Source: Desulfobacula sp.
GTDB taxonomy: Bacteria > Desulfobacterota > Desulfobacteria > Desulfobacterales > Desulfobacteraceae
NCBI GenBank assembly: GCA_027858355.1
Contig: JAQICW010000675.1
Coordinates: 1 to 9,588, forward strand
Length of the DNA: 9,588 nucleotides
Reading direction: 5' to 3'
This document shows, one piece after another, positions 5,474 to 9,588 of this stretch. Both the position numbers and the translations under genes were made by a program. Each line of letters starts with the position of its first letter. Within the stretch, counting starts at the first letter, position 1. The notes beneath the pieces were generated by a model. That model searched no databases. It saw only the letters and a program-made list of their open reading frames with translations, and was not told the origin of the DNA.

Positions 5474-7840
5474 ATGCGGGTTCCCAATATTTCCACATAT
5501 GTCAATTCAACCTACAGGCTTGGAACACTTACCAGTGACCTGGAACAGGCCAATGAGGTTGCCAGCACCCAGAAGCGGATAAACGAAATTTCCGATGATC
5601 CCCTGGGATTAAGTCAGGTCCTTTCCCTGGACAATACCCTGGGCAGTCTTGATCAGATAAGCCAGAACGTAGCCTTGGGAAAATCATGGATTCGAAGTGT
5701 TGAAATTGCCCTTGACAGTGTTAATGATTTAATGCTGGAGGTAAAAACAGATATGATCCGCCTTGCCAATGATTCCACCACTGAAGATGAACGTAAAGAT
5801 TCAATTGAAAGGGTTGAAAGTGTAATCCAGCAGATAGTTACCCTGGGAAATACACAGATTAATGGCAATTATATTTTCAGTGGTACTGATACGGATATAA
5901 TACCCCTGGAATATGATACAGCTTCCGGGCAGGTAATCTACAAAGGCAATGAGGTCCCCTTTGAAATTCGTACGGATGAGAGCCTGGGAGTTGAAGTTGG
6001 CAGGACTGGAAGCAATACATTCTGGGATACAGAGGTTCATATAAATTCAACAAATAATACCATTACCTTTAAAGAGGACAATGGCCATGGAGAGGCTTCT
6101 GAGAAGATTCTCCATGCAGTTATGCCGGATGGCTTGTATACAAAACCAGAGATTGAAACCGCCGTAAGAAATGCCTTGAATGACGTTTCTGCACAACAGG
6201 GATATGGAATTACTTATGTTGTTGGCTATGATGATGAATCACAGACATATCTTATACAGGAAGATGGTACATACAATGGATATATCAGAACAGAGTTTAT
6301 GTGGGAAACCGGGACAGAGGCATATATCCATGATATTTTGGCCTCAGACAGTATTCAATCTGAAGACATAGATATAAGTATTCTCAATAAAAGTGCATTA
6401 ACCATTGATACAAAAACAGGAGAATACGGTCCTGAACCCTTGAGGCTGACATGGAATCAGGCGGATGAGAAATGGCTTGTTAATAATAACCCGGGTTATG
6501 CAATGCCTTTTGAATTCTCAGGAACATCAAGCGGTGTCGATATTGCCTTAAATGATGATGGTTTCACAGATATCAGTATAAAACTTGAGACACCTGCACA
6601 GGACGGAGCTTATATCGAGTTTGAAATTGCATCGGCCCGAGATGATACCAGTACTGGGCATGAAATTGGGTTTAATGATAGGAATTTAATCTACGCCCCC
6701 CCTGTTTCTGATATACAGGCATCCTATATCACAGCGCTTACCATTGGAACAGCCGGGAATAATACGATTAATTTTGAAGAAATAAATTCCACAGGCGGAG
6801 TTCAGACACTTACGGCTAATTTCAACACCAGTGCAGCTGCAGTTACCTATACAGATATGGATGCGCTGGCCGCTGCAATAGAGTCGGCAATGGAAACTGC
6901 CAGTGCAGCAGGCACCAACAGTATAGATTATGCTGTTTCCTATGATCCGGTAGACAGCCGGTTTACGATTGGGGAAAATGGCTCCAGTTTAAACGAATTG
7001 ACACTTCAGTGGAGTTCATCAACGGGTTCGGCCGATACGCTTGGGTATTACCCGATGGATGATGTGTTAACCGCTCTGAATACGTCTGCTCAAAGCGATG
7101 AAAAAGTTGTTAACCTTGTCATTGACGGAACAAATAACAAGATAGATTTTATGGAAATTACTTCGGATAATCCAGATAAAGAGCCTGGTAGGCTGACAGC
7201 TTCAATTGATCAGAAGACCTATACAAGCCATTTTGAGCTGGCCCTGGAAGTAGAAGAGGCCTTGGAGGCTGAATCATGGCAAAAAGGGAATTCAATTGAT
7301 TATTCCGTGTCCTGGGATGATTATACCCAAAAATTTTCCATTAAAGAGAATGGTACGATGCTCAGTGAATTCCATCTTATGTGGCAGACAGGTGATAATG
7401 CCCCCCTTGCCCAGGGAGGAACCGGAGAAAGTATCGGCTCAATTCTGGGATTTAACGGTGACCAGGATGACATTGCAAAACCTTTGGAAAGCAGCCGAGC
7501 TGTTGAATGGGGTATTTTTGATACCTTGATTGATTTAAAGCAGTATTTATTAGAGAATGATAGAGATGGTATTGATAGGTCCATAGGACGGCTGGAAATC
7601 AATTATGACAACATGACATCAAGAATTGTCGACGCAGGCATGAAGTACAGTCGTCTTGAAGTTCGGGAAACAATCACCACCAATGTCAGCTTTGCTATTA
7701 TAGAAAGGCGATCCATGATAGAGGACGCGGATATGATTAAATCAATAATGGATCTTAAAAATATAGAAACAGCTTATCAGGCAGCGTTGAGTTCTACTTC
7801 ACAGGTGCTGGGGTTGAGCCTTGTTGATTATCTCAGATAG
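5474..7840 (+). CDS. flgL: FlgL (HAP3), oversized hook-filament junction protein (788 aa)
   Basis: FlgL forms the second junction ring, between FlgK and the flagellin filament, and is homologous to flagellin at both ends. Residues 1-140 show the flagellin-like N-terminal helices (MRVPNISTYVNSTYRLGTLT, then QKRINEISDDPLGLSQVLSL) and the FlgL hallmark NGNYIFSGTDTD (about 131-142). The C-terminal helices (about 660-788) include ARG/ALA-rich coiled-coil sequence and the end MIKSIMDLKNIETAYQAALS...VLGLSLVDYLR. The usual size is about 300-500 residues. The extra length lies at about 190-655 and holds three copies of a repeat of about 90 residues, plus an 85-residue module shared with FlgK between copies 1 and 2. 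I see no cysteine. The gene follows flgK by 14 bp and has a strong AGGAGG site. Export is presumably assisted by FlgN. No frameshift or broken domain is visible. Confidence 0.96.
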   Translation: MRVPNISTYVNSTYRLGTLTSDLEQANEVASTQKRINEISDDPLGLSQVLSLDNTLGSLDQISQNVALGKSWIRSVEIALDSVNDLMLEVKTDMIRLANDSTTEDERKDSIERVESVIQQIVTLGNTQINGNYIFSGTDTDIIPLEYDTASGQVIYKGNEVPFEIRTDESLGVEVGRTGSNTFWDTEVHINSTNNTITFKEDNGHGEASEKILHAVMPDGLYTKPEIETAVRNALNDVSAQQGYGITYVVGYDDESQTYLIQEDGTYNGYIRTEFMWETGTEAYIHDILASDSIQSEDIDISILNKSALTIDTKTGEYGPEPLRLTWNQADEKWLVNNNPGYAMPFEFSGTSSGVDIALNDDGFTDISIKLETPAQDGAYIEFEIASARDDTSTGHEIGFNDRNLIYAPPVSDIQASYITALTIGTAGNNTINFEEINSTGGVQTLTANFNTSAAAVTYTDMDALAAAIESAMETASAAGTNSIDYAVSYDPVDSRFTIGENGSSLNELTLQWSSSTGSADTLGYYPMDDVLTALNTSAQSDEKVVNLVIDGTNNKIDFMEITSDNPDKEPGRLTASIDQKTYTSHFELALEVEEALEAESWQKGNSIDYSVSWDDYTQKFSIKENGTMLSEFHLMWQTGDNAPLAQGGTGESIGSILGFNGDQDDIAKPLESSRAVEWGIFDTLIDLKQYLLENDRDGIDRSIGRLEINYDNMTSRIVDAGMKYSRLEVRETITTNVSFAIIERRSMIEDADMIKSIMDLKNIETAYQAALSSTSQVLGLSLVDYLR
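6050..7393 (+). repeat. Three copies of a ~90-residue domain in FlgL
   Basis: Copies lie at FlgL residues about 193-280 (bases 6050-6313), 427-518 (6752-7027) and 553-640 (7130-7393). Each begins with Asn-Asn-x-Ile-x-Phe-x-Glu (TNNTITFKE, GNNTINFEE, TNNKIDFME). A strand with Tyr-Thr follows, then a helix of the type LALEVEEALE or LAAAIESAME. Next come a strand pair of the type IDYSVSWDD....KFSIKENG and a final strand ending in a Trp followed by Thr-Gly or Ser-Thr-Gly (FMWETG, LQWSSSTG, LMWQTG). Copies 2 and 3 are followed by LGYYPMDD and LGFNGDQDD. Copies 2 and 3 are most alike. The shared-with-FlgK module interrupts copies 1 and 2. Such repeats are predicted to form beta-rich domains projecting outward from the junction. 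Confidence 0.75.
6431..6688 (+). repeat. Module shared with FlgK, FlgL copy (residues 320-405)
   Basis: This stretch between FlgL repeat copies 1 and 2 is similar to FlgK residues 1174-1255. Anchors are PLRLTWNQADEKWLVNNNP, then GVDIALNDDGFTDISIKL, DGAYIEFEI and EIGFNDRNL. The similarity is at protein level with no long DNA identity, so the duplication or exchange is old. Confidence 0.65.
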
Positions 7841-7867
7841 GCTATATTAGACAGGATAAATTTTTCA

Positions 7868-8110
7868 ATGCTTGTTCTTTCCAGAAAATTAGAAGAAAAA
7901 ATATTAATCGGCAAGGATATTGTGATCAGTATCCTTGAAATTGATGGCAACAATGTAAAAATAGGGATTGAAGCACCAAAGGATATTTCTATTCTGCGGA
8001 TGGAAGTCTTTGAAAAGGTTCAAAATGAAAATATTGCATCTGCATCCAAAGGGATTGATGAGATTTCAGAGGCAATCGAGCTTATTAAAAATAAGCTTTC
8101 AAAGGAGTAA
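7868..8110 (+). CDS. csrA: CsrA, post-transcriptional regulator (80 aa)
   Basis: CsrA is a dimeric RNA-binding protein that blocks translation of target mRNAs carrying GGA motifs; in FliW-containing bacteria the main flagellar target is the flagellin mRNA. The N-terminus MLVLSRKLEEKILIGKDIVI and the core NVKIGIEAPKDISILRMEVF are classical. RNA-contact residues Arg6 and Arg44 are present, although the usual basic or His residue at 43 is Leu and position 45 is Met. Asn55, reported as important for FliW binding in Bacillus subtilis CsrA, is also present at the same number. The protein is longer than the 61-residue E. coli form and has a helical C-terminal tail (about 56-80), as in FliW-partnered CsrA proteins. 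It lies 27 bp after flgL. Its only evident ribosome site, AGGA at 7853-7856, lies about 11 bases from the ATG and is weak, which would suit control by CsrA itself. Confidence 0.96.
   Translation: MLVLSRKLEEKILIGKDIVISILEIDGNNVKIGIEAPKDISILRMEVFEKVQNENIASASKGIDEISEAIELIKNKLSKE
8101..8107 (+). promoter_or_regulatory. Ribosome binding site that sets the TTG start of fliW
   Basis: AAAGGAG lies in the last codons of csrA, 8 bases before TTG at 8116. Translation from this TTG gives the expected FliW N-terminus beginning MKINTRKFGEIEI, and there is no ATG in a position that would do so. The site overlaps the csrA reading frame, so fliW translation is probably coupled to csrA. Confidence 0.85.
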
Positions 8111-8115
8111 AAAGA

Positions 8116-8571
8116 TTGAAGATTAATACCAGAAAATTTGGTGAAATTGAAATTGATGATAAAAAAATTTTGACCATGCCTGAAGGGTTACCCGGATTTC
8201 CGGGATTTGAACGATTTGTGCTCTTTGAGGATCCAAAAGCCGCTCCATTTTGTTGGTTCCAATCCATTGAAGCGCCTAATCTTTCTCTTATAGTCATGAA
8301 TCCTGTTGTGTTTAAACCTGATTATCAATTGAATTTACAGGGCTTGATCGCAGACAGAGATTGGAAAGAGGTTAAACCAGACAAATTGTTGATAGTTGTG
8401 GTGATAAATATCAAGGAAGACGAATGCGGAAAACGTATCACTGCAAACCTCATGGGGCCCCTGGTAATTAACCTTGAAAATCAAGAAGCCATACAAATGG
8501 CCTTGTGCGATTCCGACTATTCCCATCAGTATGATGTTTTAGGAGCCATCTCAAATAATGATGAAAATTGA
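8116..8571 (+). CDS. fliW: FliW, flagellin-binding antagonist of CsrA (151 aa)
   Basis: FliW binds either free flagellin or CsrA. When flagellin is exported, FliW is released and binds CsrA away from its RNA surface, lifting repression of flagellin synthesis. The family signature is clear: FGEIEIDDKKILTMPEGLPG (about 9-28), then FPGFERFVLFED, FCWFQSIEAPNLSLIVMNP (about 51-69) and the C-terminal half with NLMGPLVINLENQEAIQMAL. Length matches the family (about 130-160 aa). The start is TTG, chosen because of the well-spaced AAAGGAG site inside the end of csrA and because it yields the full conserved N-terminus. The gap to csrA is 5 bp. The rarer start codon may lower FliW output relative to CsrA, which matters for a titration switch. 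The gene ends 15 bp from the stop of a convergent minus-strand gene. Confidence 0.96.
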   Translation: MKINTRKFGEIEIDDKKILTMPEGLPGFPGFERFVLFEDPKAAPFCWFQSIEAPNLSLIVMNPVVFKPDYQLNLQGLIADRDWKEVKPDKLLIVVVINIKEDECGKRITANLMGPLVINLENQEAIQMALCDSDYSHQYDVLGAISNNDEN

Positions 8572-8586
8572 AGGGATTTAATAAGT

Positions 8587-8964
8587 TTAATAGTGCATGT
8601 TAGCCGCTTTATAACCTCGCATAGCTGTTTTACCCTGTTGTATCTTTATAAGATTTATTTTTAATTCGTCTTTGTATTCTTGGATTGCACTTGAAAGCTC
8701 TTCACTCGCCTCCATTATGGATGAGAGCCTGGTTTGATATTCTGTCAATTCAGGAAGAGGGTCTGCCCCGTCAGGAGTCCCTATATTACCAACAAAAGTA
8801 TCCAGATTTTGTTTTAAACTTATAAAGGCCTTATCTCTTTCTTCAGTCATGGCAGCAAGGTCAGGCATGGATTTAGTTTTCATTGTATGAATATGCTGCA
8901 CCTGTAAGGTCTCATATTCAATAAAACAAAGTTCAAGTTTTTGCTTGTATCGTTCAATCTCCAT
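8587..8964 (-). CDS. Small helical protein, probable FliT-like flagellar chaperone (125 aa)
   Basis: This is a soluble, mostly alpha-helical protein with no signal peptide or membrane segment. Two helical blocks (about residues 1-57 and 70-115) flank a short Gly/Asp/Pro-rich link around GTPDGADPLPEL. An SMPDLAAMTEERDKAFISLK segment recalls the pattern seen in FliT and FlgN proteins (a run of acidic residues and a Leu before an Arg-containing helix), and the end GKTAMRGYKAA recalls the Gly-x-x-Ala-x-x-x-Tyr tail common in FliT-like proteins. FliT proteins are cytoplasmic export chaperones, usually for the cap protein FliD. The position 32 bp downstream of flaG supports a filament-stage role. 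I chose ATG at 8964 over TTG at 8982 because of a properly spaced AAAGAGG. Family assignment is by pattern and context, and a FlgN-type or unrelated coiled-coil protein cannot be excluded. Confidence 0.6.
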   Translation of the reverse strand: MEIERYKQKLELCFIEYETLQVQHIHTMKTKSMPDLAAMTEERDKAFISLKQNLDTFVGNIGTPDGADPLPELTEYQTRLSSIMEASEELSSAIQEYKDELKINLIKIQQGKTAMRGYKAANMHY

Positions 8965-8970
8965 TCCACG

Positions 8971-8977
8971 CCTCTTT
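8971..8977 (-). promoter_or_regulatory. Ribosome binding site of the FliT-like gene
   Basis: Read on the minus strand this is AAAGAGG, 6 bases before ATG at 8964. It falls downstream of the alternative TTG at 8982 and so favours the shorter protein. Confidence 0.6.
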
Positions 8978-8996
8978 CCCAAAATCTGATGAAAAG

Positions 8997-9377
8997 TTAA
9001 ATTGTCTTGTCAAAAAGAAGCCCGGTGAGTTCTTCCATCTTTACTCTTAACTCCAGTAATTCTTCTGAAGGAATCTGTTTTATCAGCTCATCAGTTTCTC
9101 TGTTTTTGATTTCCACAACCACCTGATGATCCAGTTTCTCATAAATGGAAAATCTTAGATTGGTCTGGAGGCCTGTCATGTATTCATTTAAATCGATAGT
9201 TATTTGTTCTGTTTCTTTTACAGACAGCAATTGATTTTGCAGGTTGTTATCTGTATTTTTATTCTCTTTTGATTGTAAATTTTTAATTTTATCAGATGTT
9301 ACTGCCTGGGAAGTGGCAGTTTTAATCTGTGATGCTTCCAGGGTTGCACTTTCGCCGTTTATGTTATTGACACCCAT
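8997..9377 (-). CDS. flaG: FlaG family flagellar protein (126 aa)
   Basis: The C-terminal half (about residues 70-126) has the FlaG family signature: NLRFSIYEKLDHQVVVEIKN, then Arg-Glu-Thr-Asp-Glu-Leu-Ile-Lys-QIPSEELLELRVKMEELTG and the terminal Leu-Leu-Phe-Asp. The Arg-Phe-Ser...Val-Val-Val-x-Ile...Thr-x-Glu-x-Ile-x-Gln-Ile-Pro-x-Glu order is diagnostic. The N-terminal half is polar, Asn/Lys/Thr-rich and probably disordered, as is usual. FlaG proteins influence flagellar filament length in several bacteria and are normally encoded beside flagellin, fliD and fliS; the exact mechanism is not settled. The start at 9377 has a strong AGGAG site (9384-9388 on the minus strand), 6 bases upstream. 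It is followed by the FliT-like gene in the same direction, and an upstream open frame ends 40 bp before it, so it is probably within an operon. Confidence 0.92.
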   Translation of the reverse strand: MGVNNINGESATLEASQIKTATSQAVTSDKIKNLQSKENKNTDNNLQNQLLSVKETEQITIDLNEYMTGLQTNLRFSIYEKLDHQVVVEIKNRETDELIKQIPSEELLELRVKMEELTGLLFDKTI

Positions 9378-9417
9378 AATGTTCTCCTAAAAAAAATAGT
9401 TTATTTTCTGTTGCTAT

Positions 9418-9588
9418 CTACGCGAATAAAGACTTTGGGGGATGATAATTACTCTGTTTGTTAGCATAGTCTTTGTACCCGCTGCCACCAGTCTCCTTAT
9501 TTGATTTGAATTTTTGTTGATGATTATTGTTTAAAACCTCAGTCTCCCATATATGATTTAATTGTTTAATGTAAGCATAGGTTAAATC
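9418..9588 (-). CDS. 3' end of an unidentified minus-strand ORF (56 residues visible)
   Basis: Minus-strand translation from the window edge is open for 56 codons to TAG at 9418-9420. It begins DLTYAYIKQLNHIWETEVLN and ends YHPPKSLFA. The visible part is hydrophilic (Asn, Gln, Lys, Tyr-rich), with a likely helix at the start and a Gly/Ser-containing low-order tail. There is no in-frame ATG, so it would have to be the end of a gene starting beyond 9588. The stop lies 40 bp before the flaG ATG in the same direction, which fits an operon. I do not recognise it: it does not look like the C-terminus of flagellin, FliD or FliS. A chance open frame of this length in AT-rich DNA remains possible. Confidence 0.5.
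   Translation of the reverse strand, partial: DLTYAYIKQLNHIWETEVLNNNHQQKFKSNKETGGSGYKDYANKQSNYHPPKSLFA

Noticed and set aside
8572..8625. Possible bidirectional terminator between fliW and the FliT-like gene
   Set aside because: The AT-rich TTTAATAAGTTTAATAG stretch is not a true inverted repeat, and no GC-rich stem with a T-run is present on either strand.
9488..9520. Sigma-54-like TGGTGGCAG...GC on the minus strand upstream of flaG
   Set aside because: The GG and GC dinucleotides do not have the required 10-base spacing, and the sequence lies within an apparent coding frame.
1..9588. Mobile element, CRISPR array, tRNA or toxin-antitoxin/defence genes
   Set aside because: I saw no transposase or integrase motif, no regularly spaced direct repeats, no cloverleaf and no such gene; the window is accounted for by flagellar genes and their control regions.

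Overview
The window is a late flagellar gene cluster, almost fully coding. The plus-strand order is flgI (3' end only), flgJ, a 196-bp intergenic region with a sigma-54 promoter, then flgN, flgK, flgL, csrA and fliW. A minus-strand group converges on it: a partial unidentified ORF, flaG, and a small FliT-like coiled-coil gene. This gene order, the -24/-12 promoter, the short FlgJ without a peptidoglycan hydrolase domain and the csrA-fliW pair fit a motile, moderately AT-rich Gram-negative bacterium. A Desulfobacterota (deltaproteobacterial sulfate-reducer-like) origin is the best guess. That is inferred from architecture and protein flavour, not from a database match.

Region by region: 1-487 holds the end of the P-ring gene and the rod-scaffold gene flgJ. 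488-683 is non-coding; it carries a near-consensus sigma-54 promoter (551-566), GGA-containing direct repeats and an inverted repeat next to the flgN ribosome binding site. 684-7840 encodes the hook-filament junction: the chaperone FlgN and its expected clients FlgK and FlgL. 7868-8571 encodes the CsrA/FliW post-transcriptional switch. 8587-9588 is the minus-strand group.

How they work together: FlgJ and FlgI belong to rod and P-ring assembly. The sigma-54 promoter would then switch on the junction operon. FlgN would hold FlgK and FlgL for export. CsrA would repress flagellin translation until FliW is released from flagellin and binds CsrA. FlaG and a FliT-like chaperone act at the filament stage. 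No flagellin, FliD, FliS or FlgM is visible.

The most unusual content is the size and modularity of the junction proteins. FlgK is 1422 residues and FlgL 788, against roughly 450-650 and 300-500 for common homologues. Both keep canonical termini; the additions are cysteine-free, Asp/Gly/Ser/Thr-rich internal repeats. One module of about 80 residues appears to be shared by FlgK and FlgL. I found no mobile element, CRISPR array, tRNA, rRNA or defence system.
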